Shown: positions 1-8,709, numbered from the stretch's first letter. The stretch: DNA of 64,000 nucleotides from Lysinibacillus louembei (GCF_033880585.1 NZ_CP137624.1:2267501-2331500), one strand, 5' to 3'. The notes: generated by a model from the sequence alone, not told the origin. Numbers and translations: made by a program.

Positions 1-916
1 GCTGTTGAATAATGCGGCGTACAAGATTCATCTCTGTACCAATCGCCCATGAGGAGCCGCTTGGCGCATTGCTAATTGTATCAATAATATATTTTGTTGA
101 GCCCGCATCATCAGCCGCAGCTACAACTTCACGACTACATTCAGGATGAACGATAATGCGCATCTCAGGATAAGTTTGGCGAATCATTTCTGTATGTTGG
201 ACTGTAAAGCCTTCATGTACAGAGCAATGACCTTTCCATAAAATTACTTGAATATTTTCAGGCGACTGTTGTGTTTCAAGCTTTTGTGTATGAGGGTTCC
301 ACACTGCCATATTTTCAAGTGGAACACCTAGCTCAAATGCAGTGTTGCGACCTAAATGTTGGTCAGGTAAAAATAAAATACGCTGTTTCTTCGAAAATGC
401 CCATTTTACCATCTCCTTCGCATTGGATGAGGTTACACAAGCCCCACCGTATCTACCAGTAAAGGCTTTAATCGCAGCGGTAGAATTTACATAAGTTAAA
501 GGGATCATTGTATCGCCAAACAGCTGCTGCAAAATTGGCCATGCTTGCTCTGTTTGGTATATGTCTGCCATATCCGCCATCGAGCAGCCTGCACGCATAT
601 CAGGTAAATAAACATGCTGTTCACTTGTTGTCAGCATATCAGCTGTTTCCGCCATAAAGTGTACACCACAAAAGACAATATGCTCTGCTTCTTTATTCGC
701 TGCTGAAATTTGAGCAAGCTGTAAAGAATCACCTGTAGCATCGGCAAATTGAATTACCTCATCTTTTTGATAATGATGTCCAAGAATAAAGAGCTTTTTC
801 CCTAAGTCTTTTTTGAGCTTTGTGATACGTGTTTCCATTTCCTCTTGTGATAATGTTCGGTAATGCTCTGGTAGTAATGATGTTTGTTGTAGTAAGCTAG
901 CGATTGACAAATCCAT
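1..916 (-). CDS. nadA: Quinolinate synthase NadA (3' part beyond the window)
   Basis: Quinolinate synthase uses a 4Fe-4S cluster to condense iminoaspartate (made by NadB) with dihydroxyacetone phosphate, giving quinolinate in the cytosol. About 305 N-terminal codons are visible out of roughly 367 usual for the family; the C-terminus lies left of the window. Recognisable blocks include [40 protein letters not shown] and VHPECS, which carry cluster-binding cysteines. The ATG at 916 follows AAAGGAG and lies inside the last codons of nadC, a 20-bp overlap that suggests translational coupling. It is the third gene of nadB-nadC-nadA, the B. subtilis order. Identification is firm; the start is fairly sure although the ribosome site is close (3 nt). 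Confidence 0.95.
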   Translation of the reverse strand, partial: MDLSIASLLQQTSLLPEHYRTLSQEEMETRITKLKKDLGKKLFILGHHYQKDEVIQFADATGDSLQLAQISAANKEAEHIVFCGVHFMAETADMLTTSEQHVYLPDMRAGCSMADMADIYQTEQAWPILQQLFGDTMIPLTYVNSTAAIKAFTGRYGGACVTSSNAKEMVKWAFSKKQRILFLPDQHLGRNTAFELGVPLENMAVWNPHTQKLETQQSPENIQVILWKGHCSVHEGFTVQHTEMIRQTYPEMRIIVHPECSREVVAAADDAGSTKYIIDTISNAPSGSSWAIGTEMNLVRRIIQQ

Positions 917-1757
917 TTTCTCCTTTCAAATGAACGAGTGCACTAATATCGAAAGCTTTTACTGAATGTGTAAGTGCACCGAGAGAGATCCACTGTACAC
1001 CCGATTGTGCATAAGCTTTCAAATTTTCAAGTGTAATGCCTCCTGATGCTTCCGTCGCAATATGACGAGGAATAGAAGGGAGCCATTGTTGTATTTCAGC
1101 AGGTGTACGGTTATCAAACATAATAATATCTGCCCCAGCAGCAACTGCTTCATCCAGCTGTGTTTTTGTTTCAATTTCTACTTCAATTTTGACAGTGTGT
1201 CCAATTTTTGTGCGAGCACTTTGAACAGCTTTCGTTATACTTCCAGCAAAAGCAATATGATTATCTTTCAGCATAATGGCATCATAAAGCCCATTACGGT
1301 GGTTATAGCCGCCACCAATACGAACGGCGTATTTATCGAGCATGCGTAAACCAGGAATTGTTTTACGTGTGTCAAGTATTTTAGCATCTGTCCCAACGGT
1401 CTCATTGACGGCACGTTGTGTAACTGTCGCAATAGCTGACATTCGTTGAATTAAATTTAAAATGACGCGTTCACCCATTAATAGCTTTTGCAGGGAACCT
1501 TGAATATGCGCGATTAAATCGCCGTTTTTAACAGCTTCTCCATCTCGTTTATGTAAAGTAATGACGATAGAAGCGTCAAGTAAACGAAAGCCCTGCTCAA
1601 TAATCGGTCCACCGCAAAAAATGCCATCTTCTTTTGCATAAAAGGAAAATGCTCCTTGTTGCGTAGGTGAAAAAATAAGTTCGCTTGATAAATCGCCATC
1701 TCCTATATCCTCATTGAAAAATTGCTTCAGCATTTCCTCTAGCTTGATTATGTTCAT
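897..1757 (-). CDS. nadC: Nicotinate-nucleotide pyrophosphorylase NadC
   Basis: This enzyme transfers the phosphoribosyl group of PRPP to quinolinate and releases CO2, giving nicotinate mononucleotide. At 286 residues it has the family length. An N-terminal alpha/beta sandwich (residues about 1-110) precedes a barrel with the expected blocks: [42 protein letters not shown] and a late EASGGI. The start at 1757 follows GAGGAA and its first residues, [19 protein letters not shown], fit the typical family N-terminus. It overlaps the end of nadB by 47 bp and the start of nadA by 20 bp, so the three genes form one tightly coupled operon. Confidence 0.96.
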   Translation of the reverse strand: MNIIKLEEMLKQFFNEDIGDGDLSSELIFSPTQQGAFSFYAKEDGIFCGGPIIEQGFRLLDASIVITLHKRDGEAVKNGDLIAHIQGSLQKLLMGERVILNLIQRMSAIATVTQRAVNETVGTDAKILDTRKTIPGLRMLDKYAVRIGGGYNHRNGLYDAIMLKDNHIAFAGSITKAVQSARTKIGHTVKIEVEIETKTQLDEAVAAGADIIMFDNRTPAEIQQWLPSIPRHIATEASGGITLENLKAYAQSGVQWISLGALTHSVKAFDISALVHLKGENGFVNR

Positions 1758-3282
1758 ATAAAGAATTCCTCACTTCCATTTGACCTTGTGAAAAAACAAT
1801 CCAGCGCTTTGTCCATTTTGTATCTGTAAAAGGATAATCGGTGCGAATATGCGCCCCTCGTGTTTCTGTGCGAGTTAGCGCCGCTTTCGCCATTAATATA
1901 GCTACAATATGCATCATAGAAAGCTCGATTTGTTCACATGGTAAGCTGTCACGATTCGCAGAAAGTAGCGTTTGTAAAGACGGCATTTGTTGTAAAAACT
2001 CTTGCAACGAGGAATGGTTTCTCACGATTCCTAGTGCTTTCATCATCTTTTGTTGAAGCTGCTCTTTTGTAAATAAATGCGGCATGACTATATCGCTGTT
2101 GCTTTGTTCAATCATAAAGTTTTGTTGATGTAGGCCTTTTTGGATAATTGTTTGTGCCATACGCTGTCCAAAAGTAATTGCCTCTAATAACGAGTTGCTT
2201 GCAAGTCGATTTGCACCATGAACCCCTGTACAAGCGACTTCTCCTACCGCATATAAAGAAGGGATAGATGTTTGCCCTGAACTATCTGCGACAATGCCAC
2301 CCATTAAAAAATGGCTGCCTGGTGCAACAGGGATTAAGCCATCTTGTAAAGATATCCCATTGTCAGCACATAGCTTTGTAATAGACGGGAACTTTTCCTC
2401 AAATTTCTCAATCATCGAAATATCTAAAAAAGTTTCTTCTCCAGCAAGCCGCTTTACAAATAATGTGTGTGCTGTGATATGGCGAGGTGCCAAATCAAGT
2501 CCTTTCATAGTCGGCTGTCTTGCCGCATCAACAAAAATTGCTCCTGCTCCACGTACAGCCTCGGAAATAAGCCCCTTTGCTTCACCATTGCACCATAATA
2601 AAGTAGGGTGAAATTGCATAAATTCCATATCGCTAATAGCTGCGCCTGCCATATAGGCAAGTGCAATGCCATCACCAGTGTTTGTAGAAAAATTAGAGGT
2701 ACAGTTATAAAGGGCTCCCGCACCACCCGAAGCGATAACGATATGATGAGCAAGGTAGCATTTTGTACCTTGCTTGCCTCGTGTTAATGCACCAATGCAG
2801 TCCCCATTTTTATTGAATAATAGTTCATACACCATTTCATAATCATTGATTGTCACAGTAACCGGCAGTCGTTCTAGTAAATAATGAATAAAATACTTAC
2901 CTGTCTGATCTCCGCCAGCGTGTAAAATACGGTGATGGCTATGTGCACCTTCTAAACCGAGGATAGGCTCACCATTTGCATAGCGGTCAACAGGAAGCCC
3001 TTGCTGTAAAAGTGTGTCAATGAGCTGTGCGCCATCTTTTATTAATGTTTCAACATTCGATGTGTGATGATATTCACCAGCGAGCATTGTGTCGTGAATA
3101 TGATAATTAATATCGTCTATTTGTGTTGTAACAGCCGCAATGCCTCCCTGTGCCCTATAGGAGCTACTTGTTACTACAGAAGACTTTGTGACAAGCTGTA
3201 CATGAAAATGTTGCCCTAATATGCGAGCAGCTTGAAGTGCAGCAATGCCACTGCCGATTATAAGAACATCTGTTTTGCACAT
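1711..3282 (-). CDS. nadB: L-aspartate oxidase NadB
   Basis: NadB is an FAD enzyme that oxidises L-aspartate to iminoaspartate, the first step of de novo NAD synthesis. The 523-residue product starts with the FAD-binding fold (VLIIGSGIAALQAARI). It carries the RAQGGIAA block and, near the middle, the LEGAHSHHRILHAGGDQTG and EFMQFHPT blocks typical of the aspartate oxidase/succinate dehydrogenase flavoprotein family. A longer reading frame opens upstream to 3537 but would run into the divergent nifS region. The ATG at 3282 follows AAGGAAGG by 7 nt and begins exactly at the FAD fold, so it is chosen here. First gene of nadB-nadC-nadA, divergent from the nifS-like gene. Confidence 0.95.
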   Translation of the reverse strand: MCKTDVLIIGSGIAALQAARILGQHFHVQLVTKSSVVTSSSYRAQGGIAAVTTQIDDINYHIHDTMLAGEYHHTSNVETLIKDGAQLIDTLLQQGLPVDRYANGEPILGLEGAHSHHRILHAGGDQTGKYFIHYLLERLPVTVTINDYEMVYELLFNKNGDCIGALTRGKQGTKCYLAHHIVIASGGAGALYNCTSNFSTNTGDGIALAYMAGAAISDMEFMQFHPTLLWCNGEAKGLISEAVRGAGAIFVDAARQPTMKGLDLAPRHITAHTLFVKRLAGEETFLDISMIEKFEEKFPSITKLCADNGISLQDGLIPVAPGSHFLMGGIVADSSGQTSIPSLYAVGEVACTGVHGANRLASNSLLEAITFGQRMAQTIIQKGLHQQNFMIEQSNSDIVMPHLFTKEQLQQKMMKALGIVRNHSSLQEFLQQMPSLQTLLSANRDSLPCEQIELSMMHIVAILMAKAALTRTETRGAHIRTDYPFTDTKWTKRWIVFSQGQMEVRNSLYEHNQARGNAEAIFQ

Positions 3283-3302
3283 AATAATACCTTCCTTACA
3301 GT

Positions 3303-3335
3303 TGTCTTGACACATATCTTTACATAAAATAAAAG
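3303..3335. promoter_or_regulatory. Divergent nadB/nifS control region with TGTC-TT-GACA palindrome
   Basis: The short gap between nadB and nifS holds a possible promoter for nifS (TTGACA at 3307-3312, 17 bp, TAAAAG at 3330-3335). A palindrome, TGTC-TT-GACA (3303-3312), overlaps its -35 box. In Bacillus the divergent nifS/nadBCA promoters are repressed by the niacin-responsive regulator NiaR (NadR/YrxA). The palindrome is a candidate NiaR operator by position only; I cannot confirm the consensus from memory, and no NiaR gene is in the window. Confidence 0.4.
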
Positions 3336-3371
3336 AGAAAACAAGACTGAAAATTAGAAAGGGAGAAAAAG

Positions 3372-4454
3372 ATGATTTATTTAGATTACGCAGCAACAAC
3401 ACCAATGACAGAAAAGGCAATTGCCGCATATTGTGAGGTGGCGAAAAGATATTACGGCAACAGCTCAAGCTTGCATGATGCAGGGGGGCAAGCCCAATAT
3501 TTCGTTGAACAAGCAAGAAATGTGATTGCACAAGCACTTGATAGAAATAAAGATGGGATTATTTTTACCGGCAGCGGAACGGAAGGCAATATATTGGCTA
3601 TTTTGTCATTAGCCCTTGCCTCAAAGAAGGGCAAGCATATTATTTCATCACAAGCCGAGCATACATCTGTTCATGCGGCATTAAATACATTAGAAAAAAT
3701 GGGCTATCAAATTACAAAGCTAGCTTTACAGCAAGATGGTTGTATTGATATCAAACAGTTACGTGCTGCTATTTGTGAGGAAACTGCTGTTATCACAATT
3801 CAGCATGTCAACTCGGAAATAGGTGCGATTCAGCCAATTGAAGAAATCGCACGCATTGCAGAAGAAAATAACGTATTCATCCATGTGGATTGTGTCCAAT
3901 CATTTTGCAAATTGCCGTTACAAGCCCAAGTAGATGCGATTACTGTATCGGCACATAAAATTGGGGGACCTAAAGGCTGTGGAGCTGTTTATATTAACCC
4001 GAAGTTACAAGTACCATCATTAGTGCCAGGTGTTACGCATGAAAAAGGATTGCGTGGAGGCACATTAGATACACCTGCAATTGTGGCTTTTGCTACAGCA
4101 GTAGAGGAATATCATTACAAAAGAAGTCATTATGAAACCTTGCGTCAATACTTAAAAGAGACTTTACCAAAAAGCTGTAAATTAATTGAAACAAAAAATC
4201 AATTGCCCAATATTTGTGGTGTCATAATGGACAAGGTTGAAGGGCAATATGTGTTATTGAAGCTTAATGAAGCGGGGATTGGCATATCCACAGGGAGCGC
4301 CTGCGATATTCATAGTGATTCAGGCACGAAAGCTATTTTATCTATGGGTTACTCGGTGGCAGCTGCGCGTCAATTTTTTAGAATTTCTTTTGGAGAAGAC
4401 ACATCTATTGAAGATTTACAAAAGTTGAGTCAAACGCTTTTGGCAATTGAGTGA
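3372..4454 (+). CDS. nifS: Cysteine desulfurase NifS-like (NadA-linked)
   Basis: A class V PLP-dependent cysteine desulfurase of 360 residues. It opens with the family signature MIYLDYAATT. The PLP lysine is in SAHKIGGPKG (K196), the PLP-contacting histidine is in QAEHTSV, and the active-site cysteine is C311 in TGSACDI. In B. subtilis the gene divergent from nadBCA is nifS, whose sulfur builds the NadA 4Fe-4S cluster, and the same arrangement here supports that role. The start follows AAAGGGAG. Unlike B. subtilis, the next gene is not the niaR/yrxA regulator but a coiled-coil protein. Confidence 0.9.
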   Translation: MIYLDYAATTPMTEKAIAAYCEVAKRYYGNSSSLHDAGGQAQYFVEQARNVIAQALDRNKDGIIFTGSGTEGNILAILSLALASKKGKHIISSQAEHTSVHAALNTLEKMGYQITKLALQQDGCIDIKQLRAAICEETAVITIQHVNSEIGAIQPIEEIARIAEENNVFIHVDCVQSFCKLPLQAQVDAITVSAHKIGGPKGCGAVYINPKLQVPSLVPGVTHEKGLRGGTLDTPAIVAFATAVEEYHYKRSHYETLRQYLKETLPKSCKLIETKNQLPNICGVIMDKVEGQYVLLKLNEAGIGISTGSACDIHSDSGTKAILSMGYSVAAARQFFRISFGEDTSIEDLQKLSQTLLAIE

Positions 4455-4522
4455 ATCTTTAATTTTTGCATTTTGTGCCGAATAATAAAATAGGAGCTTT
4501 CTACAGAAAGGAGGAGAAATCG

Positions 4523-4960
4523 GTGCACATCAAAGGGTCGCAAACTGTAAACTTTGCTATGGATAATGCTGTAATAACAAAAGAAGAGGAGCTGTTAAAG
4601 AAAAAGCAGGAATTGGAGCGCGAATTAAAAAAGCAACAAAAGATGACAGAGCAACTTAAAAGGGAAGCTGAGGCTGCCAAAAAGCGAATGGAAGCAGAGC
4701 AAGAAGCATTAAAAATTCAATTAACTTGCTTAAAGATTGCAGGGCGTATTATGGTTGGAGATAAAGTACCTGGAAAAGACCATCAATATTTGGTGAAGCA
4801 TGACCCGTCGCTTTATGGGAAAGCTTTATTGATGAAAATTACAAAAGAGAATCCCAAGGAACATAAGCAATTATCAGGGGAGGAAGAGAATAATGCGCGG
4901 TCATCTCATCATGCAAGTTCTGAGCTTCAAAATGAAACGGCAGTGGATATTAAAATATAA
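4523..4960 (+). CDS. Coiled-coil hypothetical protein downstream of nifS
   Basis: I do not recognise this 145-residue protein. The likely start is the GTG at 4523, nine bases after a strong AAAGGAGG; a longer frame from 4466 lacks a ribosome site. Residues about 17-65 are a highly charged K/E-rich coiled coil, with heptad-like EEELLKKKQELERELKKQ and further KREAEAAKKRMEAEQEAL. A more mixed segment with ICLKIAG/VGDKVPGKDHQYL-like character follows, then a polar tail. There is no signal peptide or membrane segment. It begins 68 bp after nifS on the same strand, so it may be co-transcribed, but nothing ties it to NAD or sulfur metabolism. Confidence 0.7.
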   Translation: MHIKGSQTVNFAMDNAVITKEEELLKKKQELERELKKQQKMTEQLKREAEAAKKRMEAEQEALKIQLTCLKIAGRIMVGDKVPGKDHQYLVKHDPSLYGKALLMKITKENPKEHKQLSGEEENNARSSHHASSELQNETAVDIKI

Positions 4961-5074
4961 GTGTTAGTAAGATAAAAATAAGCTATTTTCTTTTAGAAAA
5001 GCACTTGCTATAATGAGCAACAGAGCATTGTATTTTAGCAATTTTAAAAAATAATATTTTTTTTTAAAAAAGTA

Positions 5075-5103
5075 TTGCATAATGTGAAATAACGTTATAT
5101 ACT
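5075..5103 (+). promoter_or_regulatory. Promoter of the 5S rRNA-tRNA operon
   Basis: TTGCAT (5075-5080), a 17-bp spacer and TATACT (5098-5103) lie about 45 bp upstream of the 5S gene and behind an A/T-rich tract (5041-5071) that could act as an UP element. This is a good sigma-A promoter and implies the cluster is transcribed without an upstream 16S-23S unit. Confidence 0.7.
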
Positions 5104-5147
5104 AATTCTTGTCTTGAAGAACGGGTAACGTTTTGAGAGAGAAAAGA

Positions 5148-5263
<116 letters not shown>

Positions 5264-5272
5264 TTTACATAC

Positions 5273-5348
5273 GGAGGATTAGCTCAGCTGGGAGAGCACC
5301 TGCCTTACAAGCAGGGGGTCGGCGGTTCGAACCCGTCATCCTCCACCA
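5273..5348 (+). tRNA. tRNA-Val (TAC)
   Basis: Cloverleaf with GGAGGAT acceptor, loop CTTACAA giving anticodon TAC, GGTTCGAA T-loop and encoded CCA. First tRNA of the cluster. Confidence 0.97.
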
Positions 5349-5356
5349 ATCAAAAT

Positions 5357-5432
<76 letters not shown>

Positions 5433-5436
5433 TTTT

Positions 5437-5512
5437 GAGCCATTAGCTCAGTCGGTAGAGCATCTGACTTTTAATCAGAGGGTCGAAGGTTCGAGTCCTT
5501 CATGGCTCACCA
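5437..5512 (+). tRNA. tRNA-Lys (TTT)
   Basis: GAGCCAT acceptor; anticodon loop CTTTTAA gives TTT; CCA encoded. Confidence 0.97.
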
Positions 5513-5530
5513 TTTAAGACCTAAATAAAA

Positions 5531-5615
5531 GCGGGTGTGGCGGAATTGGCAGACGCACTAGACTTAGGATCTAGCGCCGTAAGGCGTGGGGGTTCGACTC
5601 CCTTCACCCGCACCA
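5531..5615 (+). tRNA. tRNA-Leu (TAG)
   Basis: 85-nt class II tRNA with a long variable arm; anticodon loop CTTAGGA gives TAG; GCGGGTG acceptor; CCA encoded. Confidence 0.97.
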
Positions 5616-5657
5616 AATAATTTCATAAACTGTCAGAATAAAAATTCTTTAGCACAT

Positions 5658-5732
5658 GCGGAAGTAGTTCAGTGGTAGAACACCACCTTGCCAAGGTGGG
5701 GGTCGCGAGTTCGAACCTCGTCTTCCGCTCCA
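5658..5732 (+). tRNA. tRNA-Gly (GCC)
   Basis: GCGGAAG acceptor; stem CCACC/GGTGG with loop TTGCCAA gives anticodon GCC; CCA encoded. Confidence 0.97.
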
Positions 5733-5738
5733 ACATGT

Positions 5739-5827
5739 GCCGGGGTGGCGGAACTGGCAGACGCACAGGACTTAAAATCCTGCGGTAGGTGACTACCGTG
5801 CCGGTTCGATTCCGGCCCTCGGCACCA
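5739..5827 (+). tRNA. tRNA-Leu (TAA)
   Basis: 89-nt class II tRNA with long variable arm; anticodon loop CTTAAAA gives TAA; GCCGGGG acceptor; CCA encoded. Confidence 0.97.
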
Positions 5828-5836
5828 TTTTAAAAA

Positions 5837-5913
<77 letters not shown>

Positions 5914-5922
5914 TTAGTTATA

Positions 5923-5999
5923 CGGGAAGTAGCTCAGCTTGGTAGAGCACTTGGTTTGGGACCAAGGGGTCGCAGGTTCGAATCCTGTCTTCCCGACCA
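5923..5999 (+). tRNA. tRNA-Pro (TGG)
   Basis: CGGGAAG acceptor; anticodon loop TTTGGGA gives TGG; CCA encoded. Confidence 0.97.
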
Positions 6000-6025
6000 T
6001 GTAACACCAACTGAAAGAAACTTAT

Positions 6026-6101
6026 GGGGCCTTAGCTCAGCTGGGAGAGCGCCTGCCTTGCACGCAGGAGGTCAGCGGTTCGATCCCGCTAGGCTCCACC
6101 A
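6026..6101 (+). tRNA. tRNA-Ala (TGC)
   Basis: GGGGCCT pairs with AGGCTCC, giving the G3-U70 wobble that identifies tRNA-Ala; anticodon loop CTTGCAC gives TGC; CCA encoded. Confidence 0.97.
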
Positions 6102-6119
6102 ACCATAAGTAAAGATCCT

Positions 6120-6193
6120 GGCGGCGTAGCTCAGCTGGCTAGAGCGTACGGTTCATACCCGTAAGGTCGGGGGTTCGATCCCCTCCGCCGCCA
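6120..6193 (+). tRNA. tRNA-Met elongator (CAT), CCA not encoded
   Basis: GGCGGCG/CGCCGCC acceptor; anticodon loop TTCATAC gives CAT. Position and sequence match the elongator tRNA-Met of the B. subtilis trnB cluster. After the discriminator A the genome reads TCTT, so CCA must be added after transcription. Confidence 0.93.
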
Positions 6194-6200
6194 TCTTAAA

Positions 6201-6277
6201 GGACCTTTAGCTCAGTTGGTTAGAGCAGACGGCTCATAACCGTCCGGTCACAGGTTCGAGTCCTGTAAGGTCCACCA
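6201..6277 (+). tRNA. tRNA-Ile2 (CAT, lysidine type)
   Basis: GGACCTT acceptor with loop CTCATAA gives CAT. The body matches the B. subtilis minor isoleucine tRNA whose C34 is changed to lysidine by TilS, not the methionine tRNA. It directly follows elongator tRNA-Met as in trnB. CCA encoded. Confidence 0.88.
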
Positions 6278-6294
6278 TTTTTCACTTTTATAAC

Positions 6295-6387
6295 GGAGGA
6301 ATACCCAAGTCCGGCTGAAGGGATCGGTCTTGAAAACCGACAGGCGGGTTACACCGCGCGGGGGTTCGAATCCCTCTTCCTCCGCCA
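6295..6387 (+). tRNA. tRNA-Ser (TGA)
   Basis: 93-nt class II tRNA; stem TCGGT/ACCGA with loop CTTGAAA gives TGA; CCA encoded. Confidence 0.97.
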
Positions 6388-6426
6388 TCTTTTCCAAGAA
6401 AAAATGGTGAACAACATAATAATTAT

Positions 6427-6503
<77 letters not shown>

Positions 6504-6506
6504 AAA

Positions 6507-6582
6507 GGTCCCGTGGTGTAGCGGTTAACATGCCTGCCTGTCACGCAGGAGATCGCCGGTTCGATCCCGGTCGGGACCGCCA
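6507..6582 (+). tRNA. tRNA-Asp (GTC)
   Basis: GGTCCCG acceptor; anticodon loop CTGTCAC gives GTC; CCA encoded. Confidence 0.97.
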
Positions 6583-6596
6583 TTTTAAAAAAACAT

Positions 6597-6672
6597 GGGT
6601 CAGTAGCTCAGTTGGTAGAGCATTAGATTGAAGCTCTAAGTGTCGGCGGTTCGATTCCGTCCTGACCCACCA
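6597..6672 (+). tRNA. tRNA-Phe (GAA)
   Basis: GGGTCAG acceptor; stem TTAGA/TCTAA with loop TTGAAGC gives GAA; CCA encoded. In B. subtilis trnB a tRNA-His follows, but here the next gene is tRNA-Gly. Confidence 0.96.
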
Positions 6673-6679
6673 TGTATGT

Positions 6680-6753
6680 GCGGGTGTAGTTTAATGGTAA
6701 AACCTCAGCCTTCCAAGCTGATGTCGTCGGTTCGATTCCGATCACCCGCTCCA
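6680..6753 (+). tRNA. tRNA-Gly (TCC)
   Basis: GCGGGTG/CACCCGC acceptor; anticodon loop CTTCCAA gives TCC; CCA encoded. Confidence 0.96.
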
Positions 6754-6757
6754 ATAA

Positions 6758-6834
<77 letters not shown>

Positions 6835-6843
6835 AAAGATTAT

Positions 6844-6918
6844 TCCGAAGTAGCTCAGTGGTAGAGCAACCGGCTGTTAACCGGTTGGTCGCAGGTTCGA
6901 GCCCTGCCTTCGGAGCCA
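6844..6918 (+). tRNA. tRNA-Asn (GTT)
   Basis: TCCGAAG/CTTCGGA acceptor with discriminator G; anticodon loop CTGTTAA gives GTT; CCA encoded. Confidence 0.97.
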
Positions 6919-6921
6919 TAT

Positions 6922-7012
6922 GGGGAAGTACTCAAGAGGCCGAAGAGGCGCCCCTGCTAAGGGCGTAGGTCGGGTGACCGGCGCGAGGGTTCAAATCCCT
7001 CCTTCTCCGCCA
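6922..7012 (+). tRNA. tRNA-Ser (GCT)
   Basis: 91-nt class II tRNA; stem CGCCC/GGGCG with loop CTGCTAA gives GCT; CCA encoded. Confidence 0.96.
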
Positions 7013-7020
7013 GCAAAGCT

Positions 7021-7092
7021 GGCCCGTTGGTCAAGTGGTTAAGACACCGCCCTTTCACGGCGGTAACACGGGTTCGAATCCCGTACGGGTCA
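7021..7092 (+). tRNA. tRNA-Glu (TTC), CCA not encoded
   Basis: GGCCCGT pairs with ACGGGTC; loop CTTTCAC gives TTC. The sequence continues TTCA after the discriminator A, so CCA is not encoded. Last gene of the cluster. Confidence 0.94.
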
Positions 7093-7099
7093 TTCAAAA

Positions 7100-7136
7100 A
7101 GCAGTGCATGTCTTCGAGACGTGTACTGCTTTTTTA
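7100..7136 (+). terminator. Terminator of the tRNA operon
   Basis: A 14-bp uninterrupted stem (AGCAGTGCATGTCT with AGACGTGTACTGCT, two G-U pairs), loop TCG, then TTTTT. It starts 7 bp after tRNA-Glu. Confidence 0.93.
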
Positions 7137-7172
7137 TTGTGTAGAAAGAAGAGAAATGACCAAAACAAAAAT

Positions 7173-7254
7173 GGGCGAATGTAGACTGTTTGCGGGCGAA
7201 TTGACTGTGGAATCGGGCGAATTTTCTAGCTAATTGGGCGAATGAGGGGCGATT
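7173..7254. repeat. Phased repeat: GGGCGAAT every 21 bp
   Basis: GGGCGAAT begins at 7173, 7194, 7215 and 7236, exactly 21 bp apart, with unrelated 13-bp spacers; a degenerate GGGCGATT follows at 7247. It lies between the tRNA terminator and the NERD gene and overlaps the last codons of that gene. Two further loci in this window show the same 21-bp phasing with other cores. Function unknown. Confidence 0.85.
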
Positions 7255-8147
7255 GTAACAATTTGCTCAGGAATCTCGTAATAAGTAGTTCTGCCTTGCT
7301 TGATTATAGGTAAATATTTTAACAAACGCTTTGCTGCATATCTCGAGGAAATCTCACAAAGTGTACGAAACTTCTGATTTGTAATTTTCGAATCTACTAA
7401 TAAGCGAAAATCAGCTAATGCTTGAAAATGAGCAAATTTATCTTGATGGTGACAGTTTGAGCAAATGAATCGATCTTGCACAAAATGCATTTTAGAACTA
7501 CATTTTTCACAAAATACACCTTTTTTTAAATCTGCTAATGTGAACGAAAATGATTTTATTACAGGGGCTTGCCTTGCTAGAAGTTGTTCATAAAAAGTGT
7601 TGATTTGGAGGACGGGCTTAGTATATTGCTTTAGGCTACTCTCAATAAAGCTATGAAGGTAATCTGCATGAAAGATGGGGATATGTGTATTTCGTCGGCT
7701 ACCGATAATTGCGCGGCGGTTTGCAATGACTACTGCACCAACAATAGGAATATGGGGAAAAAGAGAAGACAGAAAACGGATATGACGTGTTAGTTGGGCA
7801 ACAGGGTTTGGAAAGCGTTCGATAACGCCATCAGCACGAGTTCGTAGCAATTGTGATGCCTCAACATCAAAATTTAATTGCCCTGCTATGTTTTTCACCT
7901 CCAAACAAAGAATGAAAGATGAAAAAATAATGAGAAAATCCATTTCATGTTTATGTGCTGCAAAATCAATTAAACAAAAATTACGCAAAATCTGATGAGG
8001 CATAGCCAGCTCTTGCAAAAAATAAAAAACCTCATTCTCACCTGCAATACCAGCAGCAGCTAAGGCATGCTGTTCTATAAAATAATGATAGTCAGGACAT
8101 TGACTAGCAACCCTCCTCATAATAGCTTCAAGTTGCTTGTACTTCAA
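7230..8147 (-). CDS. NERD-domain protein with C-terminal zinc ribbon
   Basis: The 305-residue product has a nuclease-related NERD domain at about residues 32-150. Conserved spots are GENEVFYFLQEL, a central HEMDFLI (acidic D of the fold), CLEVKNIAGQLNF (E-x-K motif) and NPVAQLTRHI. A zinc ribbon follows at about residues 213-235 (CEKC and CSNC pairs), then a helical segment. NERD proteins are predicted nucleases of unclear role. The TTG start at 8147 is set by a strong AAAGGAGG 8-9 nt upstream. The last residues (PHSPN) are encoded by a copy of the GGGCGAAT repeat, so the natural end of the gene may have been altered by that repeat. Confidence 0.85.
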   Translation of the reverse strand: MKYKQLEAIMRRVASQCPDYHYFIEQHALAAAGIAGENEVFYFLQELAMPHQILRNFCLIDFAAHKHEMDFLIIFSSFILCLEVKNIAGQLNFDVEASQLLRTRADGVIERFPNPVAQLTRHIRFLSSLFPHIPIVGAVVIANRRAIIGSRRNTHIPIFHADYLHSFIESSLKQYTKPVLQINTFYEQLLARQAPVIKSFSFTLADLKKGVFCEKCSSKMHFVQDRFICSNCHHQDKFAHFQALADFRLLVDSKITNQKFRTLCEISSRYAAKRLLKYLPIIKQGRTTYYEIPEQIVTIAPHSPN

Positions 8148-8229
8148 ACTATTTTCACCTCCTTTATTTTATAATAATAGGAAAGTCTGTAAATCGGAAT
8201 ATTTTTATAGAGAAAGGTTAAAAGTACTA

Positions 8230-8709
8230 TTACCATGTTTCATCTAATTTCTCTGCATAAAATTGAATAGCTCTTTTGTATTTTTGAATGTTAATATCCA
8301 TAGAGCTGTTAGCAATACAGTTTAACAATAGCTCCATTGCGTTTGAATGCTCATTCAAGTTGTATAATGTCATCGCATAAAACACTTGAAGTGCTTGATT
8401 TTCTGGGAATAATGCAATTGCTTTACTTAGCGTTTCTTGTGATTGTTGATATTTGCCAAGCGTTCTAAATGTGCTGCCAAGTCCTAAATAGGCATTTGCC
8501 ATGTCTTCGGCATTTAATTCGCCTTGAATAGCCTTTTCATAGTATGGAACAGCCTGTGTCTCCTCACCAAGAACGTCAAAGCTCCAAGCGCATTGATATT
8601 GTAAATAAGCATCATCAGGGTGCTGTGCCGCTAGCTGCACGAACAATTTATTTGATTCGGTAAGCTTGTTGTCTTTGCGAAGTTGTAGAGCGATTTGTAG
8701 TTGATTCAT
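8230..8709 (-). CDS. Tetratricopeptide-repeat protein
   Basis: A 159-residue soluble protein made of about four TPR-like helix pairs. Clear units are AYLQYQCAWSFDVLGEETQAVPYYEKAI, ANAYLGLGSTFRTLGKYQQSQETLSKAI and NQALQVFYAMTLYNLNEHSNAMELLL. TPRs normally mediate protein contacts; no catalytic domain is present. The ATG at 8709 follows GGAGGAG. It is divergent from the MerR gene, with about 90 bp between, so it may respond to the same regulatory region. The exact partner and process are unknown. Confidence 0.85.
   Translation of the reverse strand: MNQLQIALQLRKDNKLTESNKLFVQLAAQHPDDAYLQYQCAWSFDVLGEETQAVPYYEKAIQGELNAEDMANAYLGLGSTFRTLGKYQQSQETLSKAIALFPENQALQVFYAMTLYNLNEHSNAMELLLNCIANSSMDINIQKYKRAIQFYAEKLDETW

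Noticed and set aside
3283-3537. N-terminal extension of NadB to 3537
   Set aside because: It would overlap the divergent nifS gene; the FAD fold and AAGGAAGG support 3282.
7173-7254. CRISPR array
   Set aside because: The conserved unit is only 8 bp, the period is 21 bp and no cas genes are near; the same holds for 14552-14644.
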